Shown: in pieces, positions 1 to 10,179 of the stretch | How positions within the stretch are numbered: the first letter of the stretch is position 1 | Layout: every line of letters starts with the position of its first letter | Origin: Alphaproteobacteria bacterium | GTDB lineage: Bacteria > Pseudomonadota > Alphaproteobacteria > SMXS01 | DNA length: 64,000 nt | Assembly: GCA_016124315.1 (NCBI GenBank) | Contig: WGNW01000010.1 | Coordinates: 1 to 64,000, forward strand | Direction of reading: 5' to 3' | Translations under genes and position numbers: made by a program | The notes under the pieces: model-generated | The model's database searches: none | Told to the model about the DNA's origin: nothing | What the model saw: the letters and a program-made list of their open reading frames with translations, nothing else

Positions 1-237
1 CTTCACCGAGGTCACCCCCGGCCCCACCTCGCGCACCACGCCGGCGCCCTCATGCCCCAGGATCGACGGGAAGATGCCCTCGGAGTCCTTGCCCTCCAGC
101 GTGTAGGCGTCGGTGTGGCACACCCCCGTCGCCATGATCTCGACGAGCACCTCGCCCGCCTTCGGGCCGTCCAGTTCCACCTCGTCGATCACCAGGGGAC
201 GGTTCGGCGCAACCGCAATCGCCGCACGTGTCTTCAT
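1..237 (-). CDS. Class III zinc alcohol dehydrogenase / S-(hydroxymethyl)glutathione dehydrogenase, N-terminal part
   Basis: The first 79 residues of a zinc-dependent medium-chain alcohol dehydrogenase; the rest lies beyond the left edge. The reading frame starts [17 protein letters not shown] and contains [12 protein letters not shown], which carries the catalytic-zinc cysteine, followed by LGHEGAGVV with the zinc-ligand histidine region. The CHTDAYTL wording is typical of class III enzymes, which oxidise the formaldehyde-glutathione adduct in the cytoplasm with NAD+. A purine-rich AGAGGA stands about 8 bases before the ATG. The gene faces away from the coiled-coil gene at 502, and a near-perfect FNR-type box lies between them. 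Family assignment is firm; the exact substrate class rests on the N-terminus only. Confidence 0.85.
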   Translation of the reverse strand, partial: MKTRAAIAVAPNRPLVIDEVELDGPKAGEVLVEIMATGVCHTDAYTLEGKDSEGIFPSILGHEGAGVVREVGPGVTSVK

Positions 238-388
238 GGGTCCATCCTCTCTTCCGATAAGCCGGAGTCACCTCCAGGAACGCGGCGGCATGGTAGTCCA
301 ACAGGGCGTCGACAGGCAGCCCCCTTCCCGCCGGGGGCGGAACAAACAGGCGTGACGGCCGCCCCGCGCCGGCCGAACGCCGCCGCAG

Positions 389-402
389 TTGATCCAGATC
401 AC
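389..402. promoter_or_regulatory. Near-perfect FNR/FixK-type box
   Basis: TTGATCCAGATCAC matches TTGA-N6-TCAA except for the last base. It lies in the 264-base gap between the divergent alcohol dehydrogenase (ATG at 237) and the coiled-coil gene (ATG at 502), about 106 bases from the latter. Three perfect boxes occur elsewhere in this region. Binding is inferred. Confidence 0.5.
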
Positions 403-501
403 GGCGGCTGCGCCGTCTTCTCCCTACGGTCGTCAAGGCGCCGAGCGCGCCCGGCGACCATTGCCGTCCGGCACGCCGCACTGCGGATGGGAGAAGGACA
501 G

Positions 502-789
502 ATGTCAGCAAGGGATGCCTATGTCGAGAAGCTGAAGGCCCAGTTCGACCAGTGGAACGACCAGATCGACGATCTGGAGACGCGGCTGCGCAAGGCCTCC
601 ACTGAGGCCCGCAGCCAGATCGAATCCCAGATGGCGATCCTGCGGGCCCGGCGCGACGAGACCAGGGCGAGGCTCGAGGAACTCCGACGGGCGAGCGAGG
701 ACGCCTGGGGCGACCTGCGGGCCGGCCTCGAGAAGGCGCGCGACGATCTGGCCGAGGCCCTCAGGACCGCCGCCTCGCGGCTCAGGTAG
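502..789 (+). CDS. Small coiled-coil protein
   Basis: A 95-residue, highly charged protein with no signal peptide or membrane segment. Nearly the whole length is heptad-like helix rich in E, R, K, A and L (for example EKLKAQFDQWNDQIDDLETRL), so a coiled coil is expected. Short proteins of this kind are often annotated as stress-associated coiled-coil proteins, but no enzymatic motif is visible and no function is claimed. The ATG at 502 was chosen because the coiled coil starts there and GAGAAGGACAG precedes it; the open frame runs further upstream but with non-protein-like composition. The gene is convergent with atpG, with one base between the stop codons. Confidence 0.75.
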   Translation: MSARDAYVEKLKAQFDQWNDQIDDLETRLRKASTEARSQIESQMAILRARRDETRARLEELRRASEDAWGDLRAGLEKARDDLAEALRTAASRLR

Positions 790-790
790 T

Positions 791-1636
791 TCAGCCGGCG
801 GCCTGCGCCTCGGCGCCGGTCACCAAGTCCAGCAGTTCGGCGGTGATTTCCGACTGACGCGCCTCGCGGGCGTCGCGGCGCAGGCCATCGAGCTTTCGCG
901 AGACGTTCTGGCGCGCCGCCTCCATGGCGGCGAGGCGCGCGGCGTTCTCACTGGCGATCGACTCCACGACCGCCTCCATCAGCAGCGCGAAGACGTATTC
1001 CGACGTCAGCTTCTCCTGCAACGCGGCGGCGGACAGGTTATGCAGCGGCGGCTGCCGGGACATCCCGGCGCCTGGAGCGGCGACGTCGATCGGCAGCAGC
1101 GACCGGCGCTCCACGGCGGACTGGCTGCCCTGGCGGTAGCGGGCGAACACCACCGCGAGGCCGGCGATACTGCCCCGGGCGATGAGCCGGTAGAGTTCCT
1201 CGGTCAGCCTTTGGACGGTTTCCGTCGCCGCCGCGCAGCGGGTGGCCATGGGCACCGCGAGACGCGGCTTGCGGCCGCGTTCCTCGGCCAGCGCCGCGCC
1301 GCGCCCTCCCAGGACGAACAGCAGGTCGCGCGGCCCCAGCCACTCGCCCACGGCGTCGACCAGGTGCTCGTTGAAGCCGCCGACGAAGCCGTGCTCGGAG
1401 GTGCACAGCACCACGGCGCCCGGTCCGGCGACGCCGCGGGAGGCCGCCGCCCCCTGATCCAGCAGCAGGGTGTCGGCGATCCCCGCAGCGAGCGACTCCG
1501 CGTAGCGCCGCACCCCGGGCAGCGACCGTTGCGCCTCCTGTACGCGCATGCCCGCCAGCGAGCGCATGGCGCCGACGATCTCCAGCAGCTCCTGCATGCT
1601 GCCGATATGGGACTCGATCTCGGCGAGCCGGCTCAC
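791..1636 (-). CDS. atpG: N-type F1F0 ATPase gamma subunit
   Basis: A 281-residue F1 gamma subunit, the central rotor stalk that couples c-ring rotation to the catalytic alpha3beta3 head. The N-terminus (SRLAEIESHIGSMQELLEIVGAMRSLA) and C-terminal helix (ESIASENAARLAAMEAARQN) match the two long helices forming the coiled-coil shaft. It is shorter and more divergent than the gamma of standard F-ATPases, as is usual for N-ATPases. The start is GTG, overlapping the alpha stop codon (GTGA), which indicates translational coupling. It is the last gene of the operon running from 7301 down to 791. Confidence 0.9.
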   Translation of the reverse strand: MSRLAEIESHIGSMQELLEIVGAMRSLAGMRVQEAQRSLPGVRRYAESLAAGIADTLLLDQGAAASRGVAGPGAVVLCTSEHGFVGGFNEHLVDAVGEWLGPRDLLFVLGGRGAALAEERGRKPRLAVPMATRCAAATETVQRLTEELYRLIARGSIAGLAVVFARYRQGSQSAVERRSLLPIDVAAPGAGMSRQPPLHNLSAAALQEKLTSEYVFALLMEAVVESIASENAARLAAMEAARQNVSRKLDGLRRDAREARQSEITAELLDLVTGAEAQAAG

Positions 1637-3183
1637 GGTGCCTTCCCTGCGCCGGCATCCGATGGCGGCGGCGCGAAGGTGGCGGCCAGATGCCGGAGGG
1701 TCTCGGCGAGCCGCGCGCGGGCGGCTTCGTCCAGCGGCGCCGCGTTCTCGTCGAGGCCGGCGAGTTCGGGGCTGCGTTCGTGCAGCCAGTCGACGAGGGC
1801 CGCCCGGAAATCCGGGATGCGCTCGATCGGCACATCGTCGAGCACATGCTCCGAGACGGCCACAAGAAGCGCCACCTGCCCGGCCAGCGGCAGGGGCGAG
1901 AACTGGCTCTGGTCGAGCACCGCGCGGATGCGCCGGCCATGCTCGATGATCCGGCGGGTGCGCTCGTCGACCATGGACCCGAAACGGGTGAACACCTCGA
2001 GCTCGAGGAACTGGGCGTATTCCAGCCGCAGGTGCTCGGCCAGCGCCTTGAGCACGGGCGCCTGCGCCTTGCCGCCGACCCGCGAGACGCTCTTGCCCAC
2101 GTCGACCGCCGGCTTCTGGTCCTCGTAGAACAGGCGCGGGTCCAGGTAGATCTGGCCGTCGGTGATGGAAATCAGGTTGGTGGGGATGAAGGCGCTGATG
2201 TTGCCTGCCTGGGTCTCGGCGATGGGCAACGCCGTCAGCGAACCGCCGCCCAACTCGGGGGACAGCTTCGCCGCCCGCTCCAGCAGCCGGGAATGGATGT
2301 GGAAGATGTCGCCCGGATAGGCCTCGCGACCGGGCGGCCGGCGCAGCAGCAGGGAGATCTGCCGGTAGACGGCGGCGTGCTTGGTGAGATCGTCGATCAC
2401 CAGCAGCGCGTCCCTGCCTTGGGCGACGAAGGGCGCGGCCATGGTGCAGGCGGCATAGGGCGTGAGCCATTGCAGGCCGGGCGCCGCGTCGGCCTGCCCG
2501 ACCACGAACAGGCAGCGCTCGGGCGCACCGTAGCGGCGGATGGCGTCGATCACCTGGCCGATGGAAGACGCCTTCTGGCCGACCGCTGCGTAGACGCAGA
2601 TCACGTCGCTGTCGCGCTGGTTGATGATCGCGTCGACGGCGATGGCGGTCTTGCCGGTCTCGCGGTCGCCGATGATCAGCTCCCGCTGGCCGCGGCCGAT
2701 GGGAATCATCGCGTCGACCACCAGCAGGCCGGTGGCCAGCGGCCGCGTGACCAGCGCCCGCTCGACGATGGCGGGCGCCGGCCTGTCCACCGGCTCGAAG
2801 CCCGACGGCGCCAGGGGCGGCCCGTCGTCGAGGGGCTGGCCCAGCGCGTCGACGACCCGGCCCAGCAACGTGTCGCCCACCGGCGCCCGCGCCACCTCGC
2901 CGGTGCCCCGCACCACCGAGCCGGCGGCGATGCCCTTGGCGTCGCCCAGCAGGACGCAGCCGATGAACTCCTCGGACAGCTCGACGGCGAGGCCGCGCAC
3001 GCCGCCCTCGAAGACCAGCAGTTCGTCGAGCCGCGTGTCTGGCAGGCCGGAGACGGTGGCGATGCCGTCGCCAACCCGCAGCACCCGGCCCACCTGCTCC
3101 AGCGTCGGCTCCATGGGGTGGGCGCCGATGCGGCCGCGACTGCGCGCCAGCCAGTCCTTCAGGTCGTCAGCGAGGCTGGCCAT
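1633..3183 (-). CDS. atpA: N-type F1F0 ATPase alpha subunit
   Basis: A 516-residue F1 alpha subunit, the non-catalytic nucleotide-binding subunit of the membrane-associated head. Walker A is GDRETGKT at about residues 172-179, and LLVIDDLTKHA forms Walker B. The segment GGGSLTALPIAETQAGN and the following IPTNLISITDGQI are family hallmarks. The N-terminus lacks the long helix that binds the delta subunit in ordinary F-ATPases, fitting the absence of a delta gene in N-ATPase operons. The ATG overlaps the end of atpF by 17 bases. Assignment is certain; membership of the N-type subfamily comes from the gene order. Confidence 0.95.
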   Translation of the reverse strand: MASLADDLKDWLARSRGRIGAHPMEPTLEQVGRVLRVGDGIATVSGLPDTRLDELLVFEGGVRGLAVELSEEFIGCVLLGDAKGIAAGSVVRGTGEVARAPVGDTLLGRVVDALGQPLDDGPPLAPSGFEPVDRPAPAIVERALVTRPLATGLLVVDAMIPIGRGQRELIIGDRETGKTAIAVDAIINQRDSDVICVYAAVGQKASSIGQVIDAIRRYGAPERCLFVVGQADAAPGLQWLTPYAACTMAAPFVAQGRDALLVIDDLTKHAAVYRQISLLLRRPPGREAYPGDIFHIHSRLLERAAKLSPELGGGSLTALPIAETQAGNISAFIPTNLISITDGQIYLDPRLFYEDQKPAVDVGKSVSRVGGKAQAPVLKALAEHLRLEYAQFLELEVFTRFGSMVDERTRRIIEHGRRIRAVLDQSQFSPLPLAGQVALLVAVSEHVLDDVPIERIPDFRAALVDWLHERSPELAGLDENAAPLDEAARARLAETLRHLAATFAPPPSDAGAGKAP

Positions 3184-3922
3184 GGTTCTCGATCTCCGCC
3201 TTCAGCCCCGCCAGCGTGCTGCGCCACGACAGCCGCAGGATTGAGGTGGGGAAATGCAGTTCGACCCCGGCGATCAGCGCCGGATCGTCGGCGAACTCGA
3301 TGGCGGCCCCGTCGCCCAGCGCCCGGTGCAGCCGCTCGCGCCATGCCCCGGCGGCCGCCTCTGGCAAGGGCGCGGCGGTGACCGCCCGCAACGGCGCGCC
3401 GTCGCCCATGCCCTGCTTCATCCGATCCCGCTCGTCCGGTTCCATGGCCGCCAGATGCTGCTCAACCCGCTCGAGCCATGCCTCGGCGCGCAGTTCCACG
3501 GGCACCTCCGCCAGCAGCCGGCGGGCGATGTCGAGGCCCAGGTCGAGGGACGCCGCCCGCGCCGCGTCCAGCGCCTCCTCCCGCTCCTGGGCGAGGGTCT
3601 TGCGGGCGCCGTCCAGCAACGCGTCGGCCTGCCGCTGCGCCTCCACGCGCCGCGCCTCTGCCGCCGCCTCCGCCTGGGCCATCGCCTCCTTCAGGGCGGC
3701 CGCGCGCTCGGCCTCGATGCCCTCGCGCTGGGCCTCGACACTCGCCAGCGCTTCCCTTGCCTGGGCTTCGGCGGTCGTGGCCGCGGCGAACCGGGCCTCG
3801 ATCTCGGCGCGCCGCGCGTCGATGGCCTGCAGCACCGGCTTGTAGAGGAACCGGTGCAGCAGCCAGACGAGGATGCCGAAATTGACCGTCTGGAGCGCGA
3901 ATGTCCACCAGTCGAGGTGCAT
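3167..3922 (-). CDS. atpF: N-type F1F0 ATPase subunit b, long form
   Basis: A 251-residue b subunit, the peripheral stalk that anchors the head to the membrane. One N-terminal membrane segment (WWTFALQTVNFGILVWLLHRFLY) is followed by a long Ala/Glu/Arg helix from about residue 35 to 140. The C-terminal 80 residues (VTAAPLPEAAAGAWRERL and onward) resemble a delta-like cap. This fits the longer b subunit of N-ATPases, which have no separate delta gene. The start lies 2 bases after the atpE stop. Alternative starts further upstream would read through atpE and are rejected. Confidence 0.88.
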   Translation of the reverse strand: MHLDWWTFALQTVNFGILVWLLHRFLYKPVLQAIDARRAEIEARFAAATTAEAQAREALASVEAQREGIEAERAAALKEAMAQAEAAAEARRVEAQRQADALLDGARKTLAQEREEALDAARAASLDLGLDIARRLLAEVPVELRAEAWLERVEQHLAAMEPDERDRMKQGMGDGAPLRAVTAAPLPEAAAGAWRERLHRALGDGAAIEFADDPALIAGVELHFPTSILRLSWRSTLAGLKAEIENHGQPR

Positions 3923-3924
3923 CG

Positions 3925-4167
3925 TCAGCCGGCGTAGGGATTGGCGAACAGCAGCAGTAGCGCGATCACCAGGCAGTAGATCGCCATGGTCTCGATCATC
4001 GCCAGGCCGACGAACAGGGTGCGCGAGATGGTGCCGGCGGCCTCGGGCTGGCGCGCGATGGCGTCCATGGCGGCGGCGACCGCCCGGCCCTCGCCGAGCG
4101 CCGGGCCGATGGCGCCGAACGACACCGCGATGGCGGCCGCGATGATGCTGATGGAATGGACGTCCAT
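3925..4167 (-). CDS. atpE: N-type F1F0 ATPase subunit c with Na+-type ion site
   Basis: An 80-residue hairpin of two membrane helices forming the rotor ring. The loop ARQPEAAG (residues 38-45) is the universal F1-contact loop. The ion site reads E59-T60-M-A-I-Y64 in helix 2 with a second acid, E26, in helix 1 (ALGEGRA). E-S/T-x-x-x-Y with an extra helix-1 glutamate is the pattern described for Na+-translocating N-ATPases, whereas proton-type rings lack the hydroxyl and tyrosine ligands. Na+ specificity is therefore predicted, not shown. GGAGGA stands directly upstream of the ATG. Confidence 0.93.
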   Translation of the reverse strand: MDVHSISIIAAAIAVSFGAIGPALGEGRAVAAAMDAIARQPEAAGTISRTLFVGLAMIETMAIYCLVIALLLLFANPYAG

Positions 4168-4176
4168 GGATCCTCC

Positions 4177-4848
4177 TTATCCCTTCTCGACGCTGCCGAT
4201 GGCGGCGCCGATGAAGACGGTGGCGAGAATGGTGAAGATGTACGCCTGTACCAGGCCCAGCAGGATTTCGAGGGCCATCAGCGGGATCGGCACGAACAGG
4301 CCCGCCAGCGCCAGCACCAGGCCGATGACGAACTCGCCGCTCATGACGTTGCCGAACAGGCGCACCATCAGCGAGAAGGTGCGGGTGACCTCGGACAGCA
4401 GGTTGAGCGGCAGCATGATCAGCTTCGGCCGCGCGAAGCTCGCCAGGTAGCCGCCGAGGCCCTGGGCGCGGACGCCGTACCAGTGCACCGAAACGAACAC
4501 GATGACGGCGAGCGCCGCGGGCGTCTCGATCTGCGCGGTGGGCGCCTTCACCCCGGGCAGCACGCCGGACAGGTTCGCCATGACAAGAAACAGGAACAGG
4601 GTGCCGAGCAGCGACAGCAGGGACCGGGGCTCGCGGCCGATCACGTCGCGGATCTGCCCGGAGATGGCGGTCACCACCACCTCGAGCACCGCCTGGCGCC
4701 GGTCCGGATGGACGGCCAGACGCCGGGTCAGCAGCCACGAGCCGCCGCCGAGCACCAGCATGATGGCCCAGGTGGTGACCACCGGCCGGCTGATCGGCAC
4801 CGGGCCGAGATGGAACAGGATTTCGCTCGCCAGCGGAGACGCCTGCAT
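4177..4848 (-). CDS. atpB: N-type F1F0 ATPase subunit a
   Basis: A 223-residue stator channel subunit with about five hydrophobic segments in the inner membrane. The essential arginine is R163 in SLMVRLFGNVMSGEF, the motif that faces the c-ring glutamate. The C-terminal helix (GLVQAYIFTILATVFIGAAI) is the other conserved half-channel element. The ATG shares one base with the atpR stop (TGATG), so the genes are coupled. The downstream atpE follows after 9 bases. Assignment is certain. Confidence 0.95.
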   Translation of the reverse strand: MQASPLASEILFHLGPVPISRPVVTTWAIMLVLGGGSWLLTRRLAVHPDRRQAVLEVVVTAISGQIRDVIGREPRSLLSLLGTLFLFLVMANLSGVLPGVKAPTAQIETPAALAVIVFVSVHWYGVRAQGLGGYLASFARPKLIMLPLNLLSEVTRTFSLMVRLFGNVMSGEFVIGLVLALAGLFVPIPLMALEILLGLVQAYIFTILATVFIGAAIGSVEKG

Positions 4849-5132
4849 CAGCCCTCCCTGCGCGCCATGCGGACCGCGAGGACGCGCGCCGCCAGGAAGC
4901 CGGCGAAGGCCGCCAGCAGCGGCACCGGCCCGAAGCGCGCGGCGGCGGCGAAGAGCGCCACCGCAAGGGCGATCCGGGCGACCGTGAACACGACGGCGCG
5001 TGACCAGCCGCCATCCACCACCGCATCCGCCGTGCGGCGCAGCGCACGGAAATAAACCATGCCCAACAACGCGCCCGCCCCGGCCATGACGACCGCCAGC
5101 GCCACAACCGTGACCGCGCCGTCGCCGCTCAT
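4848..5132 (-). CDS. atpR: N-ATPase accessory membrane protein AtpR
   Basis: A 94-residue membrane protein with three predicted helices: VTVVALAVVMAGAGALLGMVYF, AVVFTVARIALAVALFAAAARF and PLLAAFAGFLAARVLAV. Position between atpQ and atpB and this layout match AtpR, a subunit found only in N-type ATPases and proposed to help c-ring assembly or ion handling. The ATG at 5132 overlaps the 3' end of atpQ by 4 bases (ATGA). The frame extends upstream, but that part is the shadow of atpQ. Sequence conservation in this family is low, so the call leans on context. Confidence 0.82.
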   Translation of the reverse strand: MSGDGAVTVVALAVVMAGAGALLGMVYFRALRRTADAVVDGGWSRAVVFTVARIALAVALFAAAARFGPVPLLAAFAGFLAARVLAVRMARREG

Positions 5133-5424
5133 TCCCGGTGGATCCGCTTCCAGGCCATCACGCAGCCGGCCGCCAGTCCCGCCACCAGCAGGCCCAGCGT
5201 CCAGAAGATGCCCGCGTTCCACATGCGGTCGAGCCAGCGGCCGAGGAAGATGCCGAGCAGCGCCGGCGTGACGATGGTCCAGCCCAGCGCGCCGATCAGC
5301 GCCAGGTTCTGGCCGATCGATCGTTCGCCTTCACGATCCCACAGCGCCCGGCGCTCGCGGCGGCGCCGGACCGCCTCGTCGAGGCTTTCGGCTTCCCGTT
5401 CGGCGGCATCGTCGGTCCGGCCGT

Positions 5425-5428
<4 letters not shown>
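5129..5428 (-). CDS. atpQ: N-ATPase accessory membrane protein AtpQ (AtpI-like)
   Basis: A 99-residue protein with a charged cytoplasmic N-terminus (about 40 residues rich in D, E and R) and two membrane helices, NLALIGALGWTIVTPALLGIF and IFWTLGLLVAGLAAGCVMAW. This is the AtpI/AtpQ architecture; in N-ATPase operons the gene stands after atpC, as here. The start is GTG, overlapping the atpC stop (GTGA). The GRWLD segment between the helices is typical of AtpI-like proteins. Function is probably assembly of the membrane sector. Confidence 0.82.
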
Positions 5429-7418
<1,990 letters not shown>

Positions 7419-9926
7419 TCAATGCTGCCACCGCACCAGCGGCAGCTCGGCGGGCAGCGACGCCTCGGGATGGGCGGGCACGATGCGCGGCGTGAAATGG
7501 GCGGCAGGCCGGTCCGTCTGTACCTCGCGGTAATATTCGAAGCCGTTGATGACACCGGGGATAGCGCGGCCGCGTTCCATGGGCAGCCTGAGCCGGCCGG
7601 TGGACCCCGCCGGGTCGGCGACCAGTTCGACCGCGACCATGTCGGGCGCGATCTCGCCGAGCTGGACGTGGACGCTGAAACGCCAGCCGCCTTCGCACGG
7701 CGCCGTTTCCACGCGCCCGAGATGCATCTGTTCCCAGTGGGCGGCAAGAGCGCGCTCCCACGCTGCCAGCGACCGGGCGAGGCCGGCGCCGTCGGCGACC
7801 CGTCTCCGGTACGAGGCCGCCGCCGGCAGATAGATGCCGCCGAGATAGTCGCGGAGCATGCGGTTGCTGCAGAACTCGGCGGCCAGCCGGGTCATGCTGG
7901 CCCGCATCCGGCCGATCCAGCGCCGCGGCAGGCCGGAGGCGTCGCGGTCGTAGAATTCGGGGATCACCTTCTCCTCGAGCACCCGGTAGAAGTCGGCGGC
8001 GTCGGCCGCGTCGTCCGGCGCCGGGCGGCCGAAGCACCAGCCCACGTCGGGCGCGTAGGCTTCGTCCCACCAGCCGTCGAGGCACGACAGGTTGAGCCCG
8101 CCGTTCACCAGCACCTTCATGCCGCTGGTGCCGCAGGCCTCGCGGGAACGGCGCGGCGTGTTGATCCAGAGGTCGATGCCCTGCACCAGCTCGAGCGCGC
8201 GGCCGATGTCGTAGTCCTCCAGGAACACCGCGTGACGGCGCAGGCCGGGGCGCGAGACGAACTCGACCCAGCGTGCGATGGACTGCTTGCCCTTCGCGTC
8301 CTCCGGATGGGCCTTGCCGGCGATGACCAGCTGCACCGGCGCGGCCGGATTGGCCAGGATGCGCGCCAGCCGGTCGGCGTCGCGGAGCAGCAGCTCCGGA
8401 CGCTTGTACTCGGTGAAGCGGCGGGCGAAGCCGATGGTCAGCGCGTTGGGATCGAGCACGCCCTCCAGGTCCGGCGGGGCGCTGCCGGTGGGATCGCGCC
8501 AGGGCAGTTGATGCACCAGTTCGCGCCGCACCGCCGCCACCAGCGCGTGGCGCTGGGCCGCGCGCATGGACCAGAGGTCCTCGTCGGCCGCGGCACCGAC
8601 GTCGGCGCAGAGTTCGGCCTCGCCGCCGCGCCACCGCTCCTTGCCGCAGGTCCGGGTCCACAGGTCGTCGGCAGCGGCGGAATCCCAGGTCGGCATGTGC
8701 ACCCCGTTGGTCACGTGCCCGATGGGCACCTCCTCCTCCGGCCAGCGGGGAAACAGCGGCGCGAACAGGTTGCGGCTGACGGCGCCGTGCAGCCGGCTGA
8801 CGCCGTTGACCCGCGCCGACAGGCGGGTGGCGAGGAAAGCCATGTTCAGGGGCTCCGCGGCATTGCCCGGATCGGCCCGGCCCAGCGCGAGGACGTCGCC
8901 GGGCGCGATCGGCGTGTCGGCGAACGCGCCGCCTTTGCCGAACAGGTTCTCCCGCACCATTTCCGGCGGGAAGCGGTCGAAGCCGGCGTCTACCGGCGTG
9001 TGGGTGGTGAACACGTTGCCCGCCCGCGCCGCCCACACCGCCTCGCCGAAGGTCAGGCCGTGCCGCTCCATCAGCGCCCGTACCCGCTCCAGACCCGCGA
9101 AGGCCGCGTGACCCTCGTTGATGTGGCAGACGCCGGGTTCGAGGCCCAGCGCCTGCAGTGCCCGCCAGCCGCCGACGCCCAGCGCCAGTTCCTGCTGCAA
9201 CCGCAGGATGGGCACGCCGCCGTAAAGCTTGGCGGTGATGCCCCGGTCGCTCGCCGTGTTGCGCGGGTCGTTGCTGTCGAGCAGATAGAGGCGGGTGCGC
9301 CCGACCAGCGCTTCCCAGACGCGCAACAGCACCGTCCGGCCCGGCAGGCGCAGCGGCACGCGCAGCCAGCCTTCGTTGCCGTCGAGGACCGGCCGGATGG
9401 GCAGGCTGGCCGGCTCGTTGTAGGGATAGGCTTCCTCCTGCCTGCCGGCGGCATCCAGGATCTGCCGGAAGTAGCCCGCCTGGTAGAGCAGGCCCACGCC
9501 GTAGACTGGCACGCCCAGGTCGCTGGCGGTCTTGAGCAGGTCGCCGGCCAGCACGCCCAGGCCGCCGGCATAGAGCGGCAGCGCCTCACCCAGGCCGAAC
9601 TCGAGGCTGAAGAAGGCGACGCCGCCGCCCAGGTCGCCGCCTTCCGGTCGGGCGGAGAACCAGGTCTCCGAGTCCAGGTAGCGGCGCCGCTCCCGGGCGA
9701 GGCGGCTCACCTCGGCGCGGAAGCCCTCGTCGCGGGCGAGTTCGTTGAGGCGGGCCGGCGACACGGTTTCCAGCAGCAGCCAGGGATTGCGCACCTGCTG
9801 CCAGAGGTCCGGGTCGATCCGCGCCCAGACGTCATCGCCCGCGTGGCTCCACGTCCAGAACAGGTCGAGCGCCAGGCTGGTGAGTTCGCTCAGGTCCTCC
9901 GGGATGTAGCGCGGCGGCTCCCCCAT
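7419..9926 (-). CDS. Alpha-glucan phosphorylase (mycobacterial/DUF3417 type)
   Basis: An 835-residue PLP-dependent glucan phosphorylase that releases glucose-1-phosphate from alpha-1,4-glucans in the cytoplasm. The N-terminal 110 residues (LSELTSLALDLFWTWSHAG) correspond to the DUF3417 extension typical of the shorter phosphorylase lineage, distinct from the classical enzyme at 14010-16502. The segment CGTSGMKVLVNGGLNLSCLD holds the PLP lysine region, and the HINEGHAAFAGLER and TTHTPVDAGFDRF segments are also diagnostic. It starts 16 bases after the DUF2934 gene and is probably co-transcribed with it and glgA. Length is normal for this lineage. Confidence 0.9.
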   Translation of the reverse strand: MGEPPRYIPEDLSELTSLALDLFWTWSHAGDDVWARIDPDLWQQVRNPWLLLETVSPARLNELARDEGFRAEVSRLARERRRYLDSETWFSARPEGGDLGGGVAFFSLEFGLGEALPLYAGGLGVLAGDLLKTASDLGVPVYGVGLLYQAGYFRQILDAAGRQEEAYPYNEPASLPIRPVLDGNEGWLRVPLRLPGRTVLLRVWEALVGRTRLYLLDSNDPRNTASDRGITAKLYGGVPILRLQQELALGVGGWRALQALGLEPGVCHINEGHAAFAGLERVRALMERHGLTFGEAVWAARAGNVFTTHTPVDAGFDRFPPEMVRENLFGKGGAFADTPIAPGDVLALGRADPGNAAEPLNMAFLATRLSARVNGVSRLHGAVSRNLFAPLFPRWPEEEVPIGHVTNGVHMPTWDSAAADDLWTRTCGKERWRGGEAELCADVGAAADEDLWSMRAAQRHALVAAVRRELVHQLPWRDPTGSAPPDLEGVLDPNALTIGFARRFTEYKRPELLLRDADRLARILANPAAPVQLVIAGKAHPEDAKGKQSIARWVEFVSRPGLRRHAVFLEDYDIGRALELVQGIDLWINTPRRSREACGTSGMKVLVNGGLNLSCLDGWWDEAYAPDVGWCFGRPAPDDAADAADFYRVLEEKVIPEFYDRDASGLPRRWIGRMRASMTRLAAEFCSNRMLRDYLGGIYLPAAASYRRRVADGAGLARSLAAWERALAAHWEQMHLGRVETAPCEGGWRFSVHVQLGEIAPDMVAVELVADPAGSTGRLRLPMERGRAIPGVINGFEYYREVQTDRPAAHFTPRIVPAHPEASLPAELPLVRWQH

Positions 9927-9942
9927 CCGCAGCCCACTGCCT

Positions 9943-10170
9943 TCAGCGCTTCCTGACCTTGGACGCTGCGGCGGCAGGTCCGTCCTGGGTCGCCGGCGCC
10001 GGCGCCGTGCGCCGCCGGGGCTTCGGCTTCGGAGCGGCCTCGACGCTCTTTTCCGCCCTCAATTCCCCTTCGGCACGCAGCCAATGGTCCCAGTCCCGCC
10101 CGTCGGGACGGCCTTCCCGTTCCCAGATGAAATAGCTGCGCTCGCGTATCTGCGCGTCGGTCGGTTGCAT
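9943..10170 (-). CDS. DUF2934 family small protein
   Basis: A 75-residue protein. The N-terminal half (IRERSYFIWEREGRPDGRDWDHWLRAEGEL) is a clear DUF2934 motif, with the conserved aromatic/acidic pattern Y-x-I-W-x-R-E-G-x-P-x-G-x-x-x-x-H-W. The C-terminal half is a basic, Pro/Ala-rich tail (PKPKPRRRTAPAPATQDG). Proteins of this family are very often encoded beside glycogen or stress genes; their function is unknown. Here it lies between glgA (stop 10180) and the glucan phosphorylase. Confidence 0.85.
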   Translation of the reverse strand: MQPTDAQIRERSYFIWEREGRPDGRDWDHWLRAEGELRAEKSVEAAPKPKPRRRTAPAPATQDGPAAAASKVRKR

Positions 10171-10179
10171 GCCCGTCTC

